From positions 7,264,744 through 7,328,743 of the forward strand of contig NC_019892.1 in NCBI RefSeq assembly GCF_000242455.2: DNA of 64,000 nucleotides, given 5' to 3'. Source of the DNA: Singulisphaera acidiphila DSM 18658 (GTDB taxonomy: Bacteria > Planctomycetota > Planctomycetia > Isosphaerales > Isosphaeraceae). Shown one piece after another: positions 57,401 through 64,000 of this stretch. Made by a program: the position numbers and the translations under genes. Each line of letters opens with the position of its first letter. Position 1 is the stretch's first letter. Under the pieces are notes generated by a model. That model saw only the letters and a program-made list of their open reading frames with translations. It made no database searches and was not told the DNA's origin.

Positions 57401-57929
57401 CAACTCCACCTGGATAATCGCCCGCCCGAATCCCCCGCAAGCTCGCGTTGGACAGGACGGCGACCCCCTCGTCGTTGGTCGTGGCCCTGCCGACGACGCG
57501 GCCTCTGACCTGAAAGCGGACGTTCTTACCGGCCAAGGGGGTGCCGTTGAAGGTCGTCAGCGTGGCTGTGAGCGTGGCCGTGCCGTCTCGAAGACCGCTG
57601 CCGGAAACGCTGGTCACGAGAGTCGGGGTTTTCCTGAACCGAAAAGCTTCTGCGCTAATGTCCGAGTTCTGGTTTGCTTGGATGGAAAGGCTGGTGACGT
57701 TCGCCTCCATCGGAACGGCATGTTCAAGGCTTGCGGCGGTCAACGAGGCGAGGGGGGTCGTGCTCAAGACGACACGCTCTTCCATCGGCTCCATCGACAA
57801 CTGCTTTTTTGTCCGATGACGGCGCGTTGCTGCATCAAGCTGGGCCGACCTTCGGTTCCGATCGCTGCCAGGGCCGGACTGTTGCCAGAACTGAAACCAT
57901 TCGTTCGCAAGATCAACAAGTCGAGACAT
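54414..57929 (-). CDS. Large exported surface protein with nine YDG repeats
   Basis: A 1171-residue protein. The N-terminus carries QLSMEPMEERVVLSTT, the planctomycete extracellular box, so export is expected. Two invasin/Big-type Ig-like repeats come next (about residues 100-295: GTATLTATLTTFNGTPLAGK and GNGTLTATLTTNGAPLAGQ), then one MBG-like domain (about 295-375: DQTYDGSAKSATV), then nine tandem YDG domains of about 88 residues to the very end (VYDGSTDATLDTTNA, GADAGNYVL, TADITAATLTVSG). No enzyme domain or anchor follows the last repeat. Such stalks act in adhesion. GGAGG precedes the ATG by nine bases; a strong terminator follows. Confidence 0.92.
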   Translation of the reverse strand: MSRLVDLANEWFQFWQQSGPGSDRNRRSAQLDAATRRHRTKKQLSMEPMEERVVLSTTPLASLTAASLEHAVPMEANVTSLSIQANQNSDISAEAFRFRKTPTLVTSVSGSGLRDGTATLTATLTTFNGTPLAGKNVRFQVRGRVVGRATTNDEGVAVLSNASLRGIRAGDYPGGVVATFAGDATQRRSSSRGRLTVSRFATSLSDVSASGEFGGNGTLTATLTTNGAPLAGQAVNFLLRGQNVGNATTNAQGVATLTNVSLAGLNTGVYANAITASFAGGVTYQRNAAGGPLAVNQAQATVSLGDLDQTYDGSAKSATVTTSPSGLAYTVSYLDADGTPVANPTAAGSYIVNASIANPNYIGVATGYLVIAKAQIGVDGLTANNKVYDGSTTATLNTGSLTLSGVVPGDDVTLNTAGATGTFASKGVGTGKTVTVAGLTLSGADAGNYVLVQPTTTADVTAATLTVNGLTANNKVYDGTTAATLNTGSLTLSGVVFGDDLTLNTGGATGTFASKGVGTGKTVTVAGLTLSGADAGNYLLVQPSTTADVTAATLTVSGITANNKGYDGTTAATLDTTNAALVGTVPGDQVALDTTNATGTFDSPDIGLDKVVTISGLTLNGADAGNYVLVEPTTTASIGVVTITGITASGKVYDGNTDATIDTTDAVLSGVGPGDDVTLDVSSVTASFETKDAGTGKIVIITGLSLTGADAGKYMLILPTITADITAATLTVSGITASDKVYDGSTDATIDTTNALLDGFVAGDDVELDVSDAVGNFDTKNAGTDKTVTISGLTLSGADAGNYVLASTTTTADITAATLTVSGVTANNKVYDGSTDATLDTTDALLVGFVAGDDVELDVSDAAGNFDTKDAGIGKTVTISGLTLSGADAGNYVLVQPTATADITAATLTVSGVTASGKVYDGSTDATIDTTNALLDGFVAGDDVELDVSGAVGNFDTKDAGTAKTVTILGLILSGADAGNYVLAPTTTTADVTAATLTVSGITAGSKVYDGSTDATLDTTNAQLVGFVAGDDVELDVSDAAGNFDTKDVGTDKTVVVTGLVLTGADLGNYILVPPAATADITAATLTVSGITASDKEYDGNTDATLDTTNASLVGFVAGDDVGLNVSGAVGVFDSPDIGDDKLVFITGLTLVGADSGNYTLTEPTTTASIL
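54417..56792 (-). repeat. Nine tandem 264-bp units encoding YDG domains
   Basis: Each unit encodes about 88 residues with the core KVYDG-T-ATL-T and GADAGNYVL. Units 5-8 (approximately 54690-55740) are the most alike at DNA level, suggesting recent duplication or gene conversion; unit 9 and units 3-4 are more divergent. Confidence 0.9.
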
Positions 57930-58404
57930 CGGGAAAAACCTCCGAGAATAATGACCTTGAACGACTGAAGGTCACACCGGTTGGAAATACCAGTGCAACC
58001 ATGAGCATTCCGCGTTCGGTTTGGACCTTCTCAAAAGGTCGTCCACCTCAGGCGGTGCGAATCCGCATTCCTGGTGATTCTCGAAAACAAAGGTGTGAGT
58101 CATTTGAATCCAGCAACCCTCGATGCCTCTTGTGGTACGTGAGCTCACCGAGGCCACCCGGGGACAGTGAGGGCTGAGCGGATGTGTTCTTTCCCAAAAA
58201 AGGCCTTGTGAACCCCTTTGCAAGCAGCGGATGCGGCTTACAGACGAGTTGGCCTGTTGGGGAGTGAGGACAGGGCATCAAGAACCCTTGAGCCAGAGAA
58301 ATTCCGGGAGTGATCGATCGCGGCGCATCGCCGTAACGTCACCCGAAAAGGTGCGATTCACCGCCCGAAACTCATGGCAAGAAGCGAGGTGAGCCGGGAA
58401 CCTT
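57930..58404. other. Upstream region of the YDG gene
   Basis: About 475 bases with the presumed promoter of the surface protein gene. Short frames on both strands are not supported. No repeat or RNA recognised. Confidence 0.4.
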
Positions 58405-58914
58405 TCAACAAAGGAACCGGCAGAGTTGAGATTGGCTGGAAAGGCGAGAAATGATGGGAAAATGAAACTCTTGAAAGTGGCTGACAAGCCCCGACCAAGG
58501 TAAAGGACCCCAAAGGAATGGGTCGGCGAGGGTAAGGCTCGACGCGCTTGTCGGTGCCCGAACGGTGACCGTGTCATCCATGTCGGGCGTTTCGTCAAGC
58601 TGCGACGGCCCATCGGATCGATTCGACTTCTCTCCGCTCAACCGTGCCTTCGGAACCGGGGTGAAAACCGTTGCAGTCGAATCGACCGGATCCTGATCCT
58701 CCCCATCCGCCGTAACGGACTCCTGCGAATCAAAAGGCCGCAAAATCCGGTGGAGAATCAAGGTGGGAGCGAAGGGGTTGCACAGAACGTCGAACTCCAA
58801 CCCCAAAACCGCCAAAATGGCGATCAGGAGGTGCGGAAACCGCCCCTTCTTCCCATGAAAAGAACCCATGAACGAGACCCCGGACCAGTGAGCTTTCACC
58901 CTCGTTTCATTCAA
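58405..58914 (-). CDS. Possible small membrane-linked protein, doubtful
   Basis: An open frame of 169 codons with a hydrophobic segment near the start (FPHLLIAILAVLGLEFDVL) and an acidic middle (ESVTADGEDQDPVDSTATV). It resembles no family; a start at the Met of MGSFHGKK (about 58869) is possible. No clear ribosome binding site. It may be a real lineage-specific gene or chance. Confidence 0.3.
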   Translation of the reverse strand: MNETRVKAHWSGVSFMGSFHGKKGRFPHLLIAILAVLGLEFDVLCNPFAPTLILHRILRPFDSQESVTADGEDQDPVDSTATVFTPVPKARLSGEKSNRSDGPSQLDETPDMDDTVTVRAPTSASSLTLADPFLWGPLPWSGLVSHFQEFHFPIISRLSSQSQLCRFLC

Positions 58915-59227
58915 TCCCTCTTTCCTTAAATGGGTCGGAATCCCATGAGTCCAAGGTGTAATGAATTTCTTAGTCTAAAACGCCTCCCGCCAGCCTCGAT
59001 TCACCGGATCCTCCCAATCGACATGCCCTGCCAAATCCATCCCCTCACGCATTCTTTTTTCAGCGATTAGGCAAGCAAAAAAACTCCCCGAACCCGATAC
59101 GAATTGATGACCATTGGGAGAGTATGGGCGACACCCAATCAAGCCGAGGCTCGCTTGGCTCTCCCATTGACGATTGGCCGTGTGTTCATTACAGGAAGAG
59201 TCGGACTCGCGCAAGTCGACCCTGTCT
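58915..59227. other. Intergenic region, nothing recognised
   Basis: About 310 bases, moderately AT-rich around 58900-59060, between the doubtful frame and the aldo/keto reductase gene. No hairpin, gene or repeat was seen. Confidence 0.4.
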
Positions 59228-60250
59228 TCACGAAATCGCAGTGTCGAATCCATGCTGCTTGCGGTGAACGGGGCCGTCGAACGCTTTTGAGGATTTGAAC
59301 AACTCGAATCGCCCGTCGCCAGCGACCTGGATGGTCGACTGTTCGATTCGAGTCTTCTCCTCAGCCGTCAGCGGCTTGAAGTCGCGGACAATCTTGAGGT
59401 TCTGGTCGAGAACCTTTTCCGAATCAATCCCCGATACCAAGGTTGAAATCGGCAGCGAGAGCACGTAGCGAAGGGCGTCCTCGACTGAGACCCCTGCTTT
59501 GGTGACGATGGAGCCATTGCCGCCGAGGCTCTTCATCGCCAGCACGCCGATCTGGCGTTCGAGGAGGACGGGCAGGACTTTCTTCTGGAAGCTGCGGTAA
59601 TGCACGTCCATCACATTCAGGGGCATCTGCACGGTAGCCCACTCATAGGGCTTGCTGAGCATGTCGAGGTGGATGGACGGGTCTTTGTGGCCCGTGAAGC
59701 CGAGGTAGCGAACCTTTCCCTCTTTCAGGGCTTTGAGGCCTGCGTGAATTGCTCCGTCCTCGGCGAAGACCCAGCTCGGGTCGCTGTCGTAGACGATCTC
59801 GTGGAATTGCCAGAGATCCAGGTGATCGGTCTTGAGTCTGCGGAGGCTCTCTTCGAGATTCGACTGCGCATCCTTGACGTTTCGGCCACAACACTTGGTC
59901 ATGAGAAACGTCTTGTTTCGTCTTCCCCCTTCGGCGAGCGCTTTGCCCATCCGTTCTTCGGCCACGCCATTGTGATAGTCCCAGCAGTTGTCCATGAAGG
60001 TGATCCCTTCGTCGACAGCCCGTTGGATCAGCCGAAGGCTTTCCTGCTCCGACAATTTCTGGGGGTTAGTGCTCGCATGACCCCCGAGACAGAGGACGCT
60101 GACCTTCTCGTCGGTACGGCCCAAGGGGCGAAGGAGAATGCCCCCTGGATTGGTTCCTTCCGGTGCCGCGGCACCGGACAACGCAGCGGCGGCGACTCCT
60201 GCGGCACCCGTCTGAAGAAATTCACGACGACTCGGTGAGTGTGGCTTCAT
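59228..60250 (-). CDS. Tat-exported aldo/keto reductase
   Basis: A 340-residue protein with a twin-arginine signal SRREFLQTGAAGVAAAALSG and an aldo/keto reductase barrel: FMDNCWDYHNG (Asp, Tyr), FLMTKCCGRN (Lys), LWQFHEIVYD (His), GFTGHKDPSIH. The Asp-Asn-Cys variant of the first motif and the C-terminal GIDSEKVLDQNLKIV are typical of planctomycete exported reductases. The gene is a same-family relative of the one at 10705 but lies alone here, downstream of an ABC permease. Substrate unknown. Confidence 0.9.
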   Translation of the reverse strand: MKPHSPSRREFLQTGAAGVAAAALSGAAAPEGTNPGGILLRPLGRTDEKVSVLCLGGHASTNPQKLSEQESLRLIQRAVDEGITFMDNCWDYHNGVAEERMGKALAEGGRRNKTFLMTKCCGRNVKDAQSNLEESLRRLKTDHLDLWQFHEIVYDSDPSWVFAEDGAIHAGLKALKEGKVRYLGFTGHKDPSIHLDMLSKPYEWATVQMPLNVMDVHYRSFQKKVLPVLLERQIGVLAMKSLGGNGSIVTKAGVSVEDALRYVLSLPISTLVSGIDSEKVLDQNLKIVRDFKPLTAEEKTRIEQSTIQVAGDGRFELFKSSKAFDGPVHRKQHGFDTAIS

Positions 60251-60295
60251 CGGGATCGATCTCCAAGCGAATCAACGGACCGAACAGAGATCCTC

Positions 60296-60329
60296 GGCGC
60301 AGCTTGCTTTTTGAAGCAAGTCTTGCGCC
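60296..60329 (-). terminator. Two-level hairpin between permease and reductase genes
   Basis: GGCGCA/TGCGCC (outer) and CTTGCTT/AAGCAAG (inner) form a bulged hairpin 75 bases past the permease stop on the minus strand. A T-run is absent, so it is a weak terminator candidate. Confidence 0.4.
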
Positions 60330-60403
60330 GGGAATCTCAAGGTTCGATCCGCAATCGAAAGGGCCGATCGCGCAAGATCACTCAGGAGAGATCGCGGAAT
60401 TCG

Positions 60404-62332
60404 CTATCCCTGGATGGCATTGGTCCGTCCCAGCGCGATGTCGAAATCACTGACGGCGGGCACGAGCATCGCCAGGCATGCGAACCCGTAGATCCCGACG
60501 CTGAAGAGAAAGGCCGCCAAGATGTCACCGTTGAGCAGGCTGATCACACAATAGAACGACCAGAACGGCGTGAGGAGAGACACCAGGGCGATGGCTCGCG
60601 AGGGATTTCTCGCGCCGAGGGAACCGAAAAGTGCGACGCTTCCCGCTCCAATGAAGATGAGGAAGCTGAGGAGTTGCCGGCCAAACTCCCGGTCACTCAG
60701 GAGAATCAGGCAGGCACAAACGAGGATCCCGACCATCAGGAAGAAGATGGTGCCCAGACTGTTCGCGACGGCGGTCCTGCTGTTGGTGTAGGTGATCGCC
60801 GCGTGCAGGCCGAGCATGGCCGAGAAGTGGACGAGAAGCGCGAAGTCGATGACGACGTAAAAGGCGGATTCATAGGACATCGCGCCTGTGATCGCAAACC
60901 AGATGGTCAGCAGGATCGGGAGGACGACCATCTCCTTCGCGTTATAGAGAACGCCGTAGAGTTTGCCGTAGATAAACTGCTTGGGCGTCAGTTCTGTCAC
61001 GAGCAACAGGTCGAGGGCCCCCGTATCCCGTTCGCTGGTCAGGGCGGTGACCCCCTGAGCGTTGACCAAAACCAGGCTCAGGATCGCCAACGGGATCAAT
61101 GTCTTGGCGGGCCGCCAGCTATCCTCGGCGACATCAGGGTTGCCGTAATAGAAGACCACGCCGAGGGCAAAAGCCAGAATATAGGCGCCTTTGATGATGA
61201 GGGGCTTGGTCCCGTAGGCGCGAGTCATTAACTCGCGCCAGAGAATCGGCCAGTCACCCCAAGGCTGACGGTACGAGCCGGCCGTTTTCAAGATCCGCCG
61301 GTGGCTTCGCCTCGGGACGTGCAGGCCGGTCGTTGCTTCGCCGACCTCGGCTGTCGCACGGGCTTGGTGTTCTGGCGTACCGGCTGAATTCGCTCCGACC
61401 GCCGCGGTCATCGAGGATGACGCGGCAGCACCGACAAGGACTGGCTCTGCGATTTCCTCGATCGCAACCAGCGACCCAACCTGTTCCTCGCCAGTCTCCC
61501 CTTCGCGTTGTTCGCGCGGCTCGTTATGCCCCGGATTCCAGACGCGGAGGAGGAACACGCCGGCCAGCAGAATCACCGCCGAGATCGCGGTGGCGACAAG
61601 CATGAATACGAGACTCGGCCGGGCCACCGCCTGCAACGATCCTTGATCCTTATAGAGAACAGAGAAGACCGCGCGATAAGGGTTGAGCGCCGTCGCCAAC
61701 GGAACACCGAAAAGATTCAGGTCAGGGAAGAGATAGCCAATCGCCTCGACACCCGCTAAAGAAAGGACGACGAGCAGGACGGTGAGCGCTAACGATTGAA
61801 ACGTCCGATCACGTCCCAGGGCGACGAGGAGACCGAGGGCACCGCCCGCTAGCCCTGCGGCAGCGGTCACGCCGAGGATGTCGAAGATTTGCCCGGGCGC
61901 GATCCCCCCGAGCAGCATGCAGAGAAAGAAGACAGGCGCCGCAAGCGCCAGCAGAGTACCTATCTGAAGGAGGCTGGCCACCAGTTTGCCGAGGACGATC
62001 TCCGTATCTCTCAGGTCGGTCATCAGGAGCAGGATGAACGTGCGCCTGTCTTTCTCGTGCGCGACGGCTGTCGCAGCCGAGAGAGGGGCGAAGAAGAGCA
62101 TCAGAGTGAGCTGAATCAGCACGAAGAACTGGAACAAGATCCCACTGAACCGGGCGAGAATGCCGAATTCATGAATCTCGCGCCAACCGATCAGAGACTG
62201 CCAGACGGTCCACATCAAGACGAAGAGCAGCCCGACATACGCGGCGCGTGCGACGTAAAACCGAGCGGGGCGTGGAGCAGTGATGACCTCGCGAGCGATG
62301 ATGGGTCCAGCGAACAAGAGCAAGCCTCCCAA
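60404..62332 (-). CDS. ABC-2 type transporter permease, double-length
   Basis: A 642-residue membrane protein with two blocks of about six helices separated by a hydrophilic Glu/Ala-rich linker (about residues 275-355). The first block begins GPIIAREVITAPRPARFYVA and contains HEKDRRTFILLLMTDLRDTE; the second contains TSERDTGALDLLLVTELTP, both hallmarks of ABC-2/GldF-like permeases (cytoplasmic loop next to the ATPase). It may be a fusion or an internal duplication of two permeases. The ATPase gene is not adjacent in the window. The indicated start is a TTG; a start further upstream is possible. Confidence 0.8.
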   Translation of the reverse strand: MGGLLLFAGPIIAREVITAPRPARFYVARAAYVGLLFVLMWTVWQSLIGWREIHEFGILARFSGILFQFFVLIQLTLMLFFAPLSAATAVAHEKDRRTFILLLMTDLRDTEIVLGKLVASLLQIGTLLALAAPVFFLCMLLGGIAPGQIFDILGVTAAAGLAGGALGLLVALGRDRTFQSLALTVLLVVLSLAGVEAIGYLFPDLNLFGVPLATALNPYRAVFSVLYKDQGSLQAVARPSLVFMLVATAISAVILLAGVFLLRVWNPGHNEPREQREGETGEEQVGSLVAIEEIAEPVLVGAAASSSMTAAVGANSAGTPEHQARATAEVGEATTGLHVPRRSHRRILKTAGSYRQPWGDWPILWRELMTRAYGTKPLIIKGAYILAFALGVVFYYGNPDVAEDSWRPAKTLIPLAILSLVLVNAQGVTALTSERDTGALDLLLVTELTPKQFIYGKLYGVLYNAKEMVVLPILLTIWFAITGAMSYESAFYVVIDFALLVHFSAMLGLHAAITYTNSRTAVANSLGTIFFLMVGILVCACLILLSDREFGRQLLSFLIFIGAGSVALFGSLGARNPSRAIALVSLLTPFWSFYCVISLLNGDILAAFLFSVGIYGFACLAMLVPAVSDFDIALGRTNAIQG

Positions 62333-62830
62333 TGTCGACGGCGCGGACGTGCCGACAAGAAACCCTCGACGAGCCCTGGCGGGGATTACGACGAAAAAGG
62401 GAAGAATGTTCGGTCGCCCGCAAACGGCGACCGGAATAATCCACGCTCAAGAGATAGACGCCCCAGGACGTCCAGGCGCCTTGGCGGCGAGGAACGAGGC
62501 GGGTACTCCTCAACGATTCCCATCCTTCTGAGTTTACCAAACCTGAGGGGCGATACCAAAGTGGCGCTCACCCCACGTTGCCCTGAAATCTGGGCCTCCT
62601 CGAATTCTTCACAGACCGATTGGGGAGCGATCACCGAGTCGAGTTGCTTCAAGCCCGAGGAAATGCCAGACTCGGTGGGGAGAGGAGACATTGACGGCTG
62701 GCCCGATCCACCCTTCGACGCCTTCGCCGTGTGTCCCTTTTGTATGTTTGGACTGACCTGATCGAGCCCGGGATCGAATGCGAGTTACCCCGCGTCACTC
62801 ATCAGAAATCCTGGAAATCGCTGAATCTTC
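62333..62830. other. Divergent intergenic region
   Basis: About 500 bases between the permease and the cation transporter. The minus-strand frame stays open for about 30 codons above the indicated permease start. No other gene was recognised. Confidence 0.4.
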
Positions 62831-63736
62831 ATGGGCGACATCGCAATTCTTTATCAAAAGGCGCGCCGGGCTGCCCTCTGGGGCGTCGCGGTGAATTCCA
62901 CGCTGGGCCTAATCAAACTCCTGGGGGGAATGTATGGCCACTCGTTCGCCCTTGTGACCGATGGGGCTCACTCCCTGGTCGATGCCTTGATCTCAGGCTC
63001 GCTGGTCGCCGCCCTCTTCTTCGCCCAGCGCCCTGCGGACCGCGAGCATCCGTACGGGCACACCCGGGTGGAGGCCCTCGTCGGAGCCGGGGTGGGCCTG
63101 CTCCTGATTTTGCTGGCGATGGCACTGGGCTGGGAGGCCTGGAGTACGAGGAAGCTCGCTCACCCTTCCCCTCACGCGTTCACCCTGATCGTGGCCGCGT
63201 TCGGAGCGATCTGTCAGGAAGCTCTTTCGCGATACGCGATCAAGACCGCGCGGCGCACCGGTTCAGGCGCTCTCTTGGCGACGGCCTGGGACTATCGCCT
63301 CGACGTCTTCGGTTCCCTCCTCGTCCTGTTCGGCGTCGCCCTGACGAAGTGGGGAGGCCCGAGCTGGCAGATGGCCGATCGGATCGCCGCAGGACTGGTC
63401 GCGACCTTGATTGTCTGGGTCGCATCCAAGCTCCTCTGGGAAAATGTCCAAGACCTGATGGATCGGCAGGCCAATCCCCTGGTGCTCCAGGACGTCAGAC
63501 TTGAAGCACTCGCCGTGGCGGGCGTTCAGGGGGTCGAGAAACTAAGGGTCCGCAAGGCGGGTCTCGAATACCTTGTCGACATCCACGTCGAGGTCGACCC
63601 CGATCTCACCGTTCGTGAAGGTCACAACATCGCGCACGCCGTCAAGGACCAGGTGATCACCCGCCTGGACCCCATCCGCGACGTCCTCGTCCATATCGAG
63701 CCGTCCCGGACAAACCCGAATGGATTGACGGAGTGA
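62831..63736 (+). CDS. Cation diffusion facilitator family metal exporter
   Basis: A 301-residue transporter with six helices and a C-terminal cytoplasmic domain (about 205-301) with VDIHVEVDPDLTVREGHNIA. The membrane metal site is formed by His and Asp in VTDGAHSLVDAL (helix 2) and two Asp in ATAWDYRLDVFG (helix 5); the HPYGHTRVEAL loop follows helix 2. The helix 5 site is Asp-xxx-Asp rather than the Zn-type His-xxx-Asp, as in the Mam/Mn-type branch, so the metal may be Mn, Fe or Co rather than Zn. It removes excess divalent metal using the proton gradient. Confidence 0.92.
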   Translation: MGDIAILYQKARRAALWGVAVNSTLGLIKLLGGMYGHSFALVTDGAHSLVDALISGSLVAALFFAQRPADREHPYGHTRVEALVGAGVGLLLILLAMALGWEAWSTRKLAHPSPHAFTLIVAAFGAICQEALSRYAIKTARRTGSGALLATAWDYRLDVFGSLLVLFGVALTKWGGPSWQMADRIAAGLVATLIVWVASKLLWENVQDLMDRQANPLVLQDVRLEALAVAGVQGVEKLRVRKAGLEYLVDIHVEVDPDLTVREGHNIAHAVKDQVITRLDPIRDVLVHIEPSRTNPNGLTE

Positions 63737-63756
63737 CTGACAAGGGGTCAAACCAC

Positions 63757-64000
63757 ATGGCCACCCCCCCTCCCCTCGCCGACTTGCTCTTCCCCTCCCG
63801 CGACGCCACCTTCGCGTCGATCATCCGCGAACTCTCCGAGCGCGAGACCGGCCCCGCCGCCGATAACCTCGTCAGTAACGAGGACTCTTATCCCCGCGTG
63901 GCCGCCGAAGTGGCTCGACTTTGCCCCCCGGGACAAGTCTATCTGGGGGTCGGCCCGGATCAGAATTTCACGATCCTCGCCCACACCAAGCCACGTCTCG
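63757..64000 (+). CDS. Conserved protein resembling LIC_10091 family (partial, cut by window end)
   Basis: 81 codons of an N-terminus, starting MATPPPLADLLFPSRDATFA, then NLVSNEDSYPRVAAEV and GQVYLGVGPDQNFTILAHTK. The NEDS..R and GVGPDQNFT blocks match what I know as the LIC_10091-type conserved proteins, whose function is not established. AAGGGG stands ten bases before the ATG. Twenty bases separate it from the CDF gene stop, so co-transcription is likely. Confidence 0.65.
   Translation, partial: MATPPPLADLLFPSRDATFASIIRELSERETGPAADNLVSNEDSYPRVAAEVARLCPPGQVYLGVGPDQNFTILAHTKPRL

Noticed and set aside
56304-57968. A 554-codon plus-strand open frame opposite the YDG-repeat gene
   Set aside because: It is the mirror of a repetitive, high-GC gene; its product is Arg/Gly/Val-rich and repeats with the sense units. 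The sense frame has a ribosome site, export box, known domains and a terminator.

Overview
The window looks like chromosomal DNA from a planctomycete, most likely of the Isosphaeraceae type. The signs are high GC with long antisense open frames, a DUF1501 protein with a twin-arginine start, a PEP-CTERM protein, two exported proteins with the planctomycete 'LE.R.LL / ME.RVVLS' N-terminal box, Tat-exported aldo/keto reductases, a large YDG-repeat protein and a small conserved planctomycete protein (1828-2169). No rRNA, tRNA or CRISPR array was seen. Genus-level placement is inference.

Left part (1-20.2 kb): a jelly-roll membrane-anchored protein, the small conserved protein, a PEP-CTERM protein and a complete group II intron (3790-5733, minus). 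Next comes an AraC-type regulator (5791-6702) facing a redox cluster: zinc alcohol dehydrogenase, aldo/keto reductase, exported alcohol dehydrogenase, the stump of a third dehydrogenase and a Tat-exported aldo/keto reductase. Then a GT-C type membrane glycosyltransferase, an inositol-monophosphatase-like enzyme, an MFS exporter, a coupled DUF1501-SDR pair and a radical SAM protein.

Middle part (20.3-39.5 kb): the lactate oxidation operon lutABC with ATGA overlaps, a large alpha/beta hydrolase, an acetyltransferase-like protein, an MBOAT acyltransferase with an SGNH-like partner (surface polymer acylation), a calcineurin-like phosphatase, an ABC-F ATPase, a short UvrC, a phosphoglucomutase/phosphomannomutase, an MFS transporter and a CAP-domain protein with a perfect terminator hairpin.

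Accessory part (39.9-44 kb): a decayed second copy of the same group II intron lies inside the reverse transcriptase of another, HNH-type group II intron, apparently at the YADD active-site codons. The intact copy carries an EBS1 loop complementary to a YADD-type codon sequence, while its own YADD codons do not match. Just downstream, a 70-bp direct repeat (68/70 identical) brackets two low-GC exported proteins of unknown function and an IS66 remnant.

Right part (44-64 kb): a lipase-like hydrolase, a POT peptide transporter and an S9 peptidase (together suggesting peptide use), formate-tetrahydrofolate ligase, a glycine-zipper stress-type protein, a frameshifted membrane protein, an ISL3 transposase stump, a two-gene zinc-ribbon/YbjQ unit, a nine-repeat YDG surface protein, another Tat aldo/keto reductase, an ABC-2 permease, a cation diffusion facilitator and the start of a conserved protein cut by the window edge.
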